DNA from: Stenotrophomonas oahuensis | GTDB taxonomy: Bacteria > Pseudomonadota > Gammaproteobacteria > Xanthomonadales > Xanthomonadaceae | Direction: 5' to 3' | DNA length: 64,000 nt | Assembly: GCF_031834595.1 (NCBI RefSeq) | Contig: NZ_CP115541.1 | Location: forward strand, 4,086,501 to 4,150,500 | Part shown: positions 35,501-42,184 of the stretch, one piece after another | Position numbering within the stretch: position 1 is the stretch's first letter | How the letters are laid out: every line of letters starts with the position of its first letter | Notes under the pieces: model-generated | Told to the model about the DNA's origin: nothing | The model's input: the letters and a program-made list of their open reading frames with translations, nothing else | The model's database searches: none | Translations under genes and position numbers: made by a program

Positions 35501-37875
35501 GAGGTGACCGAGCGGAACGACTCGGTCAGGCTGATCACATCGCCGGCATACACCGTCTGTGCGGGACCGGTGTCGGTCTGGCTGGCCGAGCCGTTGGCCA
35601 CCGAATCCAGCGAAGCCAGCCCGGTGGCGACGATGGTCACTTCGTCGTTGGCAAAGCCGTTGAGCCAGGTCTTCTGCAGGGTCAGCGTGGTGCTGCTGCG
35701 GGTGTTGGTGTAGGTGCAGACGATGGGGTTGCCGGCGTCGGCCGGGGTGATGTCCAGCGTGTTCGCCGCCTTGCCGTCGCTGCCACCCAGGCTGCCCGCG
35801 TTGCAGGTCAGCGCCACACTGTAGTTGGCCAGCGCGCTGCCGCTCATGGTTTCGGCGGGCAGCAGCGCCTGTTCGCCGATGAACACCGGCACCGTGGTGC
35901 TGTTGGCCTGGACCGAAGCGGTGGAGGTGAACGCGTTGGTGTTGTTCTGCAGGCCGCTGGTGCCGGCCAGTTGCGCCACGTCGCCGTTGCGGCTGTTGGC
36001 GGCCCACACCTTGACCAGCTGCAGCGTGGCCTGCGGGCGGGTGTTGGTATAGGTGCAGACAATGTCGGTGTCGCCCTGCCCGACCAGCAGCGTGCTGCCG
36101 GTCAGGCCGGCGGTGCCGGTACAGGCCAGGGTGCTGTTGTAGTTGGCCGCATTCCCCGGCACCGCGAAAGTCTCGGCCAGGGTCAGGTTCTCGCCGGCAT
36201 ACACCTGCACCGGCGTGCCGGTGTCGGTTTCGCTGGCGCTGTCGGCCACTGAGGTCAGCGCGATCGGGCTGGTGGTGCTGCCGGTGGCGCTGACCTGCAC
36301 GGTTTCGCCAATCGCGGCATCCACCCAGGTCTTGCGCAGGGTCAGGTTGACCGCGCGGCGGGTATTGGTCTGCGTGCAGCTGATGGCAGCGTCGCCGGTC
36401 GCGACCGTGAGCTGGTTGCCGGCCAGCGGCGTGCTGTTGCCCGTACACGCCAGCGTGCTGTCGTAGTTGCCAGGGTTGCTGAGCGTCTCGGAGATCGTGC
36501 CGGTTTCACCGGCATACACCGTCACCGGGCTGCCGGTGGTGGTGTTGCTGCCGGTGGAGGTCGAAAGGCCGCTGCTGGCGGTGTTCTCGAATCCGCTGCT
36601 GCTGACGGTGGCGGTGTCGCCGGGTAGACCGTCGACCCAGGTCTTGCTCAGCACCAGCGTCGCCTGTTGGCGGGTGTTGGTCTGCGTGCAGACGATGGCG
36701 GTGTCGCCCGCCGTCACCGTCAGCGTGTTGCCGGACAGCGGCGTCGTATTGCCGGTGCAGGCCAGCGTGGCGGTGTAGTTGCCTGCATTGCTCAGCACTT
36801 CACTGAGCGTGCCACTGTCGCCGGCATACACGGTCACGGCGGTGCCGGTGGTGCTGTTGTTGCCAGTGGAGGTGGACAGCCCGGTCGTGGCCTCATTGGT
36901 GAAACCGGTGCTGGTGACGGTTGCCGTTTCACCGGCCAACGCATTGACCCAGGTCTTCACCAATTGCAGCGTTGCTGCCTGCCGGGTATTGGTGAAGCTG
37001 CAGTTCACTCCGGTGTTGGTGGGCATGCTGAGCGTGCCGCCCGGAGCGGGCACCGCTGCGCCATTGTCCGCCCGCGCACAGGCAAGCACGGTGCTGTAGT
37101 TGCCCGCGGTGCCGCTGGTGAAGGTCTCCGCAACGCTGACCGCCGCACCCGGCGCAACCGCCGCACGACCGGCCACCGAGGCCCCACCCACGGTGGAGTT
37201 GCCGGTCTGCAGCACGATCACCTCATCGGCGCTGCCGCTGATGTCCAGGTCCACGGAGTTGCCGTCCTGGCCATTGACCCACAGCTTGGTCAACAGCAGG
37301 CTGAAGTACACCGGGTGGGTAACGGTGCAGGTGGCAGCCGGGGTGCAGCCCTGCCCGCCGGTAACCGTATTGCTGACCGTGCCGCTGGCATCTGCATCCA
37401 CCGTGGCCTGATACGACCAGCTGTATGTCCCGGGTGCGCTTCCGACGGGCAACGTGCACTGCGTGGTCTGCCCGGCCCCGCTGCATCCGGCCGGCAGCGA
37501 ACCGCCGACCAGGGTGAGCCCGCTGCTGAGCGTATCGGTGAATACGGTGGGTTCGGTGGTCGTCGCGCCGCTGACGGTGACCGTCAGCGTGAAGCCCAGC
37601 GTGTCGCCGGGGGCGACCGGTTCCCCATCGGCGGGGCTACCGGTCTTGCCGACCGTGGCCGCGTACACCTGCACGGTCACCGCGTCGGTGTTGTCGCCGG
37701 GGTTGACGTCGGTCTGGCCGGCCGGCGGCTGGATGCTGGCGCTGTTCTGCACCGAGGTCTGGGCGACGGCGTCAATGGTCACCAGCAGGGGCAGTGCGAC
37801 CAGCAGCCAGCGACAGCACCTTGAGCGGATGTGCTTCGCTGCTGTGCTGGCCCCTGCTTCGCCGCTGCTCCGCAC
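26539..37875 (-). CDS. Giant DUF11-repeat surface protein with C-terminal OmpA-like domains (3778 aa)
   Basis: One uninterrupted 3778-codon gene with a GTG start and a signal peptide (WLLVALPLLVTIDAVAQ). After one DUF11 unit come about seven prealbumin/Cna-like units of ~95 residues, each opening with a KTWVN-type motif (LQLVKTWVNA, LVLSKTWVDG, LTLRKTWVDA). About 20 DUF11/DUF7507 units follow, with the recurring YTVTQADIDAG...VTNTATA motif. The C-terminal ~1000 residues include uneven DUF11 units, a beta-rich domain with EF-hand-like DDRDGDSW, and two OmpA-like modules (LGEVFFAPDSAQIAERY and GTVLFDTDSAVIRPAM) that should bind peptidoglycan. The gene is coupled to the barrel protein downstream. 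A very long cell-wall-tethered fibre or adhesin is the likely role. Confidence 0.92.
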   Translation of the reverse strand: MRSSGEAGASTAAKHIRSRCCRWLLVALPLLVTIDAVAQTSVQNSASIQPPAGQTDVNPGDNTDAVTVQVYAATVGKTGSPADGEPVAPGDTLGFTLTVTVSGATTTEPTVFTDTLSSGLTLVGGSLPAGCSGAGQTTQCTLPVGSAPGTYSWSYQATVDADASGTVSNTVTGGQGCTPAATCTVTHPVYFSLLLTKLWVNGQDGNSVDLDISGSADEVIVLQTGNSTVGGASVAGRAAVAPGAAVSVAETFTSGTAGNYSTVLACARADNGAAVPAPGGTLSMPTNTGVNCSFTNTRQAATLQLVKTWVNALAGETATVTSTGFTNEATTGLSTSTGNNSTTGTAVTVYAGDSGTLSEVLSNAGNYTATLACTGNTTPLSGNTLTVTAGDTAIVCTQTNTRQQATLVLSKTWVDGLPGDTATVSSSGFENTASSGLSTSTGSNTTTGSPVTVYAGETGTISETLSNPGNYDSTLACTGNSTPLAGNQLTVATGDAAISCTQTNTRRAVNLTLRKTWVDAAIGETVQVSATGSTTSPIALTSVADSASETDTGTPVQVYAGENLTLAETFAVPGNAANYNSTLACTGTAGLTGSTLLVGQGDTDIVCTYTNTRPQATLQLVKVWAANSRNGDVAQLAGTSGLQNNTNAFTSTASVQANSTTVPVFIGEQALLPAETMSGSALANYSVALTCNAGSLGGSDGKAANTLDITPADAGNPIVCTYTNTRSSTTLTLQKTWLNGFANDEVTIVATGLASLDSVANGSASQTDTGPAQTVYAGDVISLTESFRSVTSNLYATTLSCTNTSGLVINDPTTGTLTVGPTDGPMTCTYVNDRRSAQLVVRKVWSGGPPTTVSIPPSTGFTNNTPGFTSTSPGPDQVGPVTVYAFENGNLGAESFPGGNGGDYSSSLSCDGTDTNPADGLLIAVADADTTITCTYSNTFVPRSSLDVSKITPVQSVTTAGQNIPYTITVNNTGNVPLTNVTVADPLIAGNMVCTPAIPVATLAVGGSISCTGSYTVTQADIDRVGSGDGSDDDVITNTVNAGGTDPDGNTVVDNASTDTTLPPRNYVAEFTKDPSLADSNGNGTGSVGEVISYNFTVTNAGNTTIQSVTIADPMLPGLSCPPGGPLAPGESLSFGTSPPADIACTGNTYTITQADIDDRGGGDGDIDNTATGTAVAPGGGSTTGDATASVPVDPPAPQLAMDKSASPTQVSAAGDVITYTFLVTNPGNVTIDNISVTDPKAGLSAITCLPAAPFSLAPGGSASCTATYTVTQADIDGSNAVVNVANAAGDYDGTPVDDSDGATVIINHGTVQPEFVKTADRIAVTATGEVITYSFRVDNPSTVTLQNLQIIDDTLLGSGLSCDVIPTLPPNSSVNFSCTGDTYTVQQSDIDNQGNPVNDSRVIHNDVTGQAEYQIGTNPVVTVTATASADVSLPQRTPAIFFSKSSDVASVSGPGQPITYSFSAQNTGNVTLFNVTVTDPLLPGLVCLPLSSLGPGDTVVFSGCTGNVYTVTQADIDSGSSDSLPGNGQIDNVATVVADTPVAGATVTDTAEHQVNLPVRGPQMTLVKSADVATITAPGTINYQFTVSNTGNVTLEDVTVTDPALGLSCPSVDMAPGQVLVFGGAGTGAGVVCTGTARTVTQAEVDTFNVISNVANANGTSQVAGAISRTGALDIPVVRSPALSLSKTADVAQVNAPGDAILYTLVASNSGNSTLTNVTVSDPMLPALTCTPTLPVAALAPGEDIRCEGTYITTQADFDTNGGGDQAIDNTATASSDTASNTASARVGLPLPNQSLSIDKVAGTPTVALGRDPAVTDAGDTVTYTFTVTNTGNQSLSALAVIDTHLDAAATCDRTTLTATGPDSVATCTGVYTITQADMDNGTVTNTATAEGTPPGSARVSSSPDSAVVNLQALPVLVLDKSAAAPTVSGGALPGLTDAGDTISYSFVVTNNGNVTLNNITVGDPLPGMPPITCPPGQLAPGASTTCSTVVYTITQADLDAGQVVNTATGQGTPPSGPDATGDDSTTTPLAASPAMTMLKTASPTEYFIVGQQISYSYLVTNTGNVSLSALTLTDDRIASVSCPATLLAPGASTTCTATYLITQADLDAGSVTNTATATATPAQGTLAPVTAQATIDGIQTRSIPLLKTTSTPSYSAVGDPLIYGYQVTNTGNVTLTDQVSIVDDKILAPNVVNCPALPPGGLAPGADIVCTATYIVTQADLDAGSVTNIAVARAGTLLSPTDTVTINAVQAPGLSLDKTTSTASYDAVGDILAYSYLVTNTGNVTLTAPVTVTDDRITAPNTVVCPALPAGGLAPGGQLTCTATYTITQADLDAGSVTNTATAQSGTTTSGPDSVTVTGVQNPALSMAKAATNVPTPTVLGSVITYDVTGTNTGNTTLGNVVISDPKLTPNSTTCASVAPGGTCVLTGIYTVTQPDVDAGQVENIGSGDSDSTDPVPSNPVIVPVQQTRGLTLDKSSSTATYTAVGDLLAYSYLVTNSGTVTITAPITVTDDRITAPNTVSCPALPPGGLAPNGQLTCTGSYVVTQADLNQGSVTNIATATDGTSTSPQDSVTINATQLPAITLDKTASVADSNSDGITGDAGDVITYAFSVTNTGNVLLAPVTVSDPLLPGLTCTVLALPPGATASCTASNNTYVITFADETATTVNNTATATGNAPGTAPDATATDSVTTPTALTPAAITVNKVSAPVTTTQVAPGDVVQFTVTTTVANNETHEVVTLTDTLSDGYTLVAVTNAGAYTCNTANPLVCTLPVGTAPGSYPLVYTASVDADATGTLRNAVVPTKPAGVDPDPVCQSCSTEHPVVPSTATVTKAADPVSGSFVQRGQTITYTVTTVIAGSVTTQPLLLSDTLDAGLGQATVVTAGAYSCSANLLCVLPAGTLPGTYPLVYQVTVAADANGTQRNVITAGNLPGGDPDPTCVSCSTEHIVEQPALETTKVLSANSNASGEVTTGATLTYTVRATNTGNTTLVNLTIDDALITPGRAVCASVAPGGSCELTGTYVVTQADTDAGTVDNTADITAEPSAGGAPLPPAVCPAGSADARCHPVLNLPIARRPTLATTKTATLSVDRGTPGKGNIDDVITYAVGVTNTGNVTLDQLVVTDTFQGGATTTLDCAPTQLAPAQSATCAPYDHTITEAEAGVDGGTLTNRVLATAQPTGAGLASATATAAAVVEVENEPASIRLTKVAGAREVKIGDLVRYTLTAENVGDIDLVDGYLIDTPPAGFTYVEGSLQGDDDDHHVTASGISPLRINDLDIAAGNTARISYLMRVGAGVRPGTQINRAQTYAPTDLPASNVATAEVVLGNDPLLDDSLIAGTVFDDRDGDSWQDPAELTGLRVQGGFAADAYVPGSTQVDRGNGPQPVADASAPLLHGLALGTLSGRRSEAEPPPQIVIRQRLREPRFTDDFVLDNRQGVRVHLDAQGGTRIERSGDAAKGLTAAAPRVQRTVSPGEGGYVVDYVIANDGIDEAGIPGVRIGSVEGLLMETDQFGRYHVVGVSGGGQARGRNYVLKVDAATLPEGSTFITRNPQLRRVTPGVPTRFDFAVQLPATVLEEKREVEMVLGEVFFAPDSAQIAERYRPVIEQMAAQVRQHGEGEVIVSANGGSEVIAYERANAVREALLKALDGGAAQVSVVARADVDDPASLLVGVNQGGSLVGTVLFDTDSAVIRPAMQPLLARIAQDLEQRGGGRLVIVGHADVRGAVPYNQALGMRRAEAVYAALREQLSPAVRDKVRVDASADPAAPLDARPTRGEGR

Positions 37876-37914
37876 CCTTTCACCCCGCCGCCGGATTCAA
37901 TCGCATCGTGTCCC

Positions 37915-37940
37915 TGACTGCGGAAACGTCCGCAATCAGT
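37915..37940. other. Perfect-loop hairpin in the divergent spacer
   Basis: CTGA-TGCGGA pairs with TCCGCA-TCAG around an AACG loop, with one unpaired base on each side. It lies 40 bases before the GTG of the giant gene, in its presumed 5' leader. It could be an operator or a leader stem; there is no following T tract. Confidence 0.35.
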
Positions 37941-38010
37941 GTCCACGTGCGTTGCATCAGCGCCTTCCGGGGAAACACTGCTCCTGGCTAAGTAAATCTA
38001 CTGGGGCTGC

Positions 38011-38055
38011 GTAGAACTACCCAGCGCCGGCCAGCACAAGTTCCGATGCGCGCGG
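38011..38055 (+). promoter_or_regulatory. Shared upstream element, copy B
   Basis: GTAGAACTACCCA (38011-38023), CAGCACAA starting 21 bases after the first base, then CCGATGCGCG. It parallels copy A at 12787, with near-equal distance to the start codon (92 against 94 bases). Outside this element the two genes are unrelated, so the similarity is more likely regulatory than duplicated coding DNA. Confidence 0.5.
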
Positions 38056-38102
38056 GCGCGCGCACTGACAGCGTGGAGGCACCTCCACCGCCGGGAACGA
38101 GC

Positions 38103-38546
38103 ATGAAGATCATTACCCTACGCGCCGCCACCGCTGTGCTGCTGGTGCTGCTGAGCCTGCTGGTGGTTCCGCTGGTGCGTGCCCAGCAGGCCCCGTTGCC
38201 GTCCAGCGATGCCGCGGACATCGCCGAGCGTCCGCACGCCTCCAACAAGTGGCGAATCGCGTTCGACGAGCGTGCGAAGTCGGACGGCACCATCAGCTTC
38301 CGCATCTGGCCAGCGCAGGCGGATCCGATCCTGATCGAGGTGCCGATCAAGGATGGCGTGTCAGAAAACCACATTGCCGCGGCAGTGCGTGATGCGATTG
38401 GCACGCGCCTGGGCAAGGGGTATCACGTGGAAACTGACGACGGCGAGGACGTGCTGGTGAAGGCGCGCCATGGCACCGCCGATTTCGGACTCGACCTCGT
38501 GAGCAACACCGTCCGCGACGTGGATATCAAACTGCACCGGGAGTAG
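38103..38546 (+). CDS. Small exported hypothetical protein (147 aa)
   Basis: A 147-residue protein with a Sec signal peptide (ITLRAATAVLLVLLSLLVVP, cleavage likely after VRA). The mature part of ~120 residues has no family I recognise. ATG 38103 is chosen because it begins the signal peptide; the frame is open to 38046 but without hydrophobic sequence. The final codon is followed by a TAG that belongs to the GTAG of a SMAG repeat. It shares an upstream element with the lipoprotein gene at 12881, which suggests common regulation. It is divergent from the giant DUF11 gene. It might modulate that envelope protein, but no direct evidence exists. Confidence 0.8.
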   Translation: MKIITLRAATAVLLVLLSLLVVPLVRAQQAPLPSSDAADIAERPHASNKWRIAFDERAKSDGTISFRIWPAQADPILIEVPIKDGVSENHIAAAVRDAIGTRLGKGYHVETDDGEDVLVKARHGTADFGLDLVSNTVRDVDIKLHRE

Positions 38547-38610
38547 AGCCGGGCTTGCCCGGCTGCTTTTCCAGATCGCGCCAACGGCAGCCGGGCAAGC
38601 CCGGCTCTAC
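38543..38610. repeat. SMAG REP pair
   Basis: A complete inverted pair, GTAGAGCCGGGCTTGCCCGG and its complement. The TAG of the first unit is the stop codon of the preceding gene. The following stretch, 38611-38819, has no gene and is the presumed promoter region of the lanthipeptide locus. I could not find a convincing -35/-10 pair. Confidence 0.9.
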
Positions 38611-38819
38611 ATATCCCATCGCGCCAGCAGGTCCGCCGCGCACCCATTCTGTGAAGCACTTCCCAGTTTGACTCGCGACAAAAATGGGCGCACCGTTAAA
38701 ACGCGGCCAGACCTTTGTTGTTCGGTATCGCAGTTGCTTCTTGATGCCAGGGAATGGCCGTAACGAAAGGACGTTCATCATCGAACGCCCTCATCGCAAC
38801 AACACAAGGAGAAAGCGGA

Positions 38820-39029
38820 ATGCAACTGAATGACGACGTCGTTTCAGGCTGGCTCAACGGTGCCGACAGCGTAGATGGCTGCGACAATCCGGCCGGTTCC
38901 CTTTTCATCTATGGCCAGCAGGCAACCGACGCTGCATTGACCCACGCTGCCCCGATGCTCGCCACCGGCGGTGCTGCCACCCTGTGCACCACCACCGCTT
39001 CTGTGGTGAACAACTGCCTTTGTTGCTGA
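38820..39029 (+). CDS. lanA: Class II lanthipeptide precursor (LanA)
   Basis: A 69-residue precursor peptide. ATG 38820 has a strong AAGGAGA eight bases upstream; the open frame upstream to 38754 is unlikely to be used. The acidic leader starts MQLNDDVVSGWLNG and ends in the double-glycine motif ATGG (Gly50-Gly51), the usual cleavage site for LanT/C39 peptidases. The predicted core, residues 52-69, is AATLCTTTASVVNNCLCC. It has four Cys (56, 66, 68, 69) and five Ser/Thr (54, 57, 58, 59, 61), so up to four lanthionine or methyllanthionine rings are possible. A fifth Cys (21) is in the leader. The LanM gene begins 95 bases downstream. No transporter/peptidase gene is nearby in the window. Confidence 0.88.
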   Translation: MQLNDDVVSGWLNGADSVDGCDNPAGSLFIYGQQATDAALTHAAPMLATGGAATLCTTTASVVNNCLCC

Positions 39030-39041
39030 TCTGAGCTGTAC

Positions 39042-39074
39042 CGGCGCGCAGTGGCCTCAGGCCGCTGCGCGCCG
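39042..39074 (+). terminator. 15-bp hairpin between lanA and lanM (attenuator-like)
   Basis: CGGCGCGCAGTGGCC pairs with GGCCGCTGCGCGCCG around a TCA loop, with one wobble pair. No T tract follows. It sits 12 bases after the lanA stop and 50 bases before lanM. This arrangement commonly allows partial termination or transcript stabilisation, so that precursor is made in excess over enzyme. Confidence 0.7.
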
Positions 39075-39124
39075 TCGCGCGGGCCATCGCCTGCGCCCTA
39101 CCACCACAGACTGCAGGGGATGCA

Positions 39125-42019
39125 ATGACCGTCGCAACTGCCGCCGAAACCTTTTCGCGCATCGTGCACCATCGGCTTTCCGCGCACCGCACCCAATTAC
39201 AGACCGGATTGCAGCAGCTCTCCCCTGGGCTCGCGTCAGAAGAAGTTGAACGCCTGTTCGAACAGGCCTATGCCGCCCTGCATGCCAATGCGCAGCTGAA
39301 GCTCAATCGCGTGCTGCTGCTGGAACTGCACGCCGGCGTGCGCAGCGGCCAGATTACCGCGACCAGCACGTCGGAGCAACTGCAGCAGTTCGAAGCCTGG
39401 GCCGCGACACCCTCCTTCGCCGCCCACGTGGCGCATCGCTATCCCCCACTGGATGCGCGCCTGGACGGAGTTGCGGATGCGTACACCCGCGCCGTGATTG
39501 AACTGGCCACGCATATCGCTGACGACCGCGAGGCGCTGCGCACACTGCTGCAGGTGCCCGCCGGCAAGCTCCTTAAAGTGGCCTTCGGTTCCGGCGACAC
39601 CCACGGCGGCGGGCGCGCTGTGGCAGCGGTGACGTTCGAAGGCGGCACCGTCATGTACAAGCCGCGCTCCCTGCGCATCGATGTGGTGCTTGATGCGTTC
39701 CTGGAAGCCGTCTTCCCGAATGATCCATTACGGGTCCGGATTCCACGCGTGCTCGACCGGGGTGCCCACGGTTGGGCTGCCTTTGCCGCGCATCGCTACT
39801 GCAACGACGATGCCCAGCTTGCTCGTTACTACCAGGGCCTGGGGCACTGGCTGGCGGTGCTGCGCCTGATCGGCGGCACCGACATCCATCTTGAGAATCT
39901 GATTGCGGTGGGCGCGACCCCGGTAGTGATCGACGCCGAAAGCGTGTTCTGCCTGCCGATCGAAATGGCAGCCTCCGGCTACGGCCATGCGCATGATCTG
40001 GCCGCCATGCTGATGCGCAACTCGGTGTTACGTACCGGCATTGTGCCGTTCCGCACGTCCGGGCTGGGCATGGACGGCGTGGATCTCTCCGCCGCAGGTG
40101 CGCTGCCTGGCGAACAACCCAAGGTGCGGGTGCCGGTGCTCATGGAAGACGCGAACACGCCACCCCGTCTGGGCATGATGGAAACCGACTTCGCTCCGGC
40201 GCAGAATCATCCGTCTCCCCGCCCGGACGTCTCCCGGTTCTGGGACGAGATCAGCAGCGGCTTCATGGCCGCCAGTAGCCGCCTTCGCGAGCTCGATCAC
40301 AGCGGCCGCCTGGACGATCTACTGGCTCCCTTCGCAGGCTGCGAAGTGCGCGAGATCAAGCGCCCCACCATGGCGTATGCCGAGATTGGCCGCATGCTGT
40401 GGCATCCGGCGTCGCTGCACAACGAACCGGCAGCGGTCGAGCGCGCGCTCGACCTGCTGGTCCGCAACGCCGCCATCTCACCGGCCGCTTCGGCAGAGCC
40501 GGCGGAAGTACTGCAGGAGATCGATGACATGCGCTTCGGTGACATTCCCTTGTTCAGCGCCGTGCTGGATGCGGGACGCATTGCCACAGTGGTCGACAAC
40601 TGGCGTGCGATGCGCATCGACCTGGAGGAAGTGACCATCCGCAGCACGCTGGTGGCGACCGACCTCAATGAACATGCCATGGTCCGCGCGGAAGCGCGCG
40701 ATGGCTTTTCCTATGCGGCGAAAGCACCGCATGGCGATGCGCTGGAGGCCCGTCGGCGTCGGCAGGCGGCTGAAGCGGTCAACAATCTGATCCGGCTCTC
40801 GGTGCGCGGCAACGACGGTACGATGACCTGGATTACCCCTGAGATCACCCAGACCGGCTGGACCGTGCGGCCGGTGCAGCCCGACGTGTATTTCGGGCTG
40901 GGCGGCATTGCCTTCAGTCTGGCGGCGTACCATCAGGAGGTGCAGCAGGGCCGTGCTGACGCCGCGCCCGGTGTGGAGGCCGCGATGAACGGTGCCATCG
41001 CCCTCTACCTGCGCATGTGCGCGCTTGATCTGCCCGATGTCGGCGGCGGCCTGGTCGGTGCCGGCTCGCGGGTCTGGACGCTGCTGGCCCTGCATGACCT
41101 GCTGGGACGTGCGGATCTGCTGGATGCGGCACGTTCGGCTGCGGCGACGTTGGAGCGCACGGATTTCGCCGAGGTTCCAAAGTACGAAATGCTCGACGGC
41201 GTATCCGGTGCGATCGTGCCGCTCATCGGGCTGGCCGAGGCGACTGGCGAGGTGCGCTGGCTGTCGATTGCCGCAACCGCCGCGCGTCGTCTGCAGGCCA
41301 CCGCCATCGTTGACGCCGGCGGCGCGCGTTGGCCGTCGCCGCAGTTTGATGAACCCATTGGCGGTTTCGGTCACGGTGCGCTGGGCATTGGTTGGGCGCT
41401 GGCCCGACTGGCGTTGACCGAGGCCGGGACCGTCGAGGACCGCGCCGCATGGCAAACGCTTGCCGAGGGCGCGTTCGCGTTCCAGGACGCATTGTTTGAA
41501 CCAGAAACCGGTCGCTGGCACGACCTGCACCTGAAGGACGGCCAGAAGACCTTCCCGACCTGGTGCCATGGCAGCGTCGGTATGGGACTGGCCGCCGCCG
41601 ACCTCTACGCACGAACCGGGGATCCCGCCTATCTGCGCGATCTACGTCGCGCGGTTGCCGACGCCAACGGCCGTTGGGGCTTCAGCCACACGCTGTGCCA
41701 TGGCGATCTTTCCACCCGCGAACTGCTGGTCAAGGCGGCGCAACTGGATCCCCAGGGCTGCCCCTACCCGGTGGATACCGCTGCCATGGAGGTGATCTCA
41801 TCCATCGAGGAGCACCGGGGGATGGTCGGTGGCCTGACCCGTGCCGCGTTTACCCCGGGATTGATGATCGGGCTCGCCGGCGCAGTGTATGGGTTCTGTC
41901 GTATGCACCCGGACTGCAACCTGCCTTCGCCGCTGCTTCTGGAACGTGCCGCTTCGGCAAGCACTCTACCTTCCACCGAACGGCTGAAGGCATCCGGGAC
42001 GGAGCCAGTCCCCGCGTAG
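39125..42019 (+). CDS. lanM: Class II lanthipeptide synthetase LanM
   Basis: A 964-residue bifunctional synthetase. The N-terminal ~600 residues are the DUF4135 dehydratase. They contain GDTHGGGRAV (from 157), YKPRSLRID, the kinase-like DIHLEN (253-258) and VVIDAESVF (Asp270, Glu272), which phosphorylate and eliminate Ser/Thr. The C-terminal ~400 residues are the LanC-like cyclase with zinc ligands Cys814 in TWCHGSVGMG and Cys858-His859 in HTLCHGDLS. ATG 39125 follows a GGGG-containing leader. Length and motifs are complete, so the enzyme should be functional on the adjacent LanA. The TAG stop is inside a SMAG repeat. A partial second copy of the C-terminus lies at 51996-52209. Confidence 0.95.
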   Translation: MTVATAAETFSRIVHHRLSAHRTQLQTGLQQLSPGLASEEVERLFEQAYAALHANAQLKLNRVLLLELHAGVRSGQITATSTSEQLQQFEAWAATPSFAAHVAHRYPPLDARLDGVADAYTRAVIELATHIADDREALRTLLQVPAGKLLKVAFGSGDTHGGGRAVAAVTFEGGTVMYKPRSLRIDVVLDAFLEAVFPNDPLRVRIPRVLDRGAHGWAAFAAHRYCNDDAQLARYYQGLGHWLAVLRLIGGTDIHLENLIAVGATPVVIDAESVFCLPIEMAASGYGHAHDLAAMLMRNSVLRTGIVPFRTSGLGMDGVDLSAAGALPGEQPKVRVPVLMEDANTPPRLGMMETDFAPAQNHPSPRPDVSRFWDEISSGFMAASSRLRELDHSGRLDDLLAPFAGCEVREIKRPTMAYAEIGRMLWHPASLHNEPAAVERALDLLVRNAAISPAASAEPAEVLQEIDDMRFGDIPLFSAVLDAGRIATVVDNWRAMRIDLEEVTIRSTLVATDLNEHAMVRAEARDGFSYAAKAPHGDALEARRRRQAAEAVNNLIRLSVRGNDGTMTWITPEITQTGWTVRPVQPDVYFGLGGIAFSLAAYHQEVQQGRADAAPGVEAAMNGAIALYLRMCALDLPDVGGGLVGAGSRVWTLLALHDLLGRADLLDAARSAAATLERTDFAEVPKYEMLDGVSGAIVPLIGLAEATGEVRWLSIAATAARRLQATAIVDAGGARWPSPQFDEPIGGFGHGALGIGWALARLALTEAGTVEDRAAWQTLAEGAFAFQDALFEPETGRWHDLHLKDGQKTFPTWCHGSVGMGLAAADLYARTGDPAYLRDLRRAVADANGRWGFSHTLCHGDLSTRELLVKAAQLDPQGCPYPVDTAAMEVISSIEEHRGMVGGLTRAAFTPGLMIGLAGAVYGFCRMHPDCNLPSPLLLERAASASTLPSTERLKASGTEPVPA

Positions 42020-42122
42020 AGCCGGGCTTGCCCGGCTGAGGCACGCATTGCCCCGTAGAGCCGGGCTTGCCCGGCTGCTCTTCGCATGTGCGCCAAAGGC
42101 AGCCGGGCACCCCCGGCTCTAC
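42016..42122. repeat. SMAG cluster after lanM (one single unit plus one pair)
   Basis: A single unit (42016-42039) whose TAG ends lanM, then about 15 bases, then an inverted pair (42055-42122). The same order (single unit, short gap, pair) follows the lanM remnant at 52206-52312, so the repeats are part of a duplicated block. Confidence 0.88.
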
Positions 42123-42184
42123 CGGAGCTGTCAGCGGCATGATAGAAAGGCGACCGCCCCCATCGTCCTTTCTGCCGAGGCACC

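Noticed and set aside
26539..37875. CRISPR-like repetition
   Set aside because: The repeated DNA encodes long, diverged protein repeats in one open frame; repeats are not short, identical or regularly spaced, and no cas genes are present.
38668..38701. TTGACT and TTAAAA as a lanA promoter
   Set aside because: The spacing of 22 bases is too long for a sigma-70 promoter and the -10 match is poor.
38754..38819. Upstream start extending the LanA leader by 22 residues
   Set aside because: GTG-type/ATG codons there lack a ribosome binding site, while ATG 38820 has AAGGAGA and a leader length normal for class II peptides.
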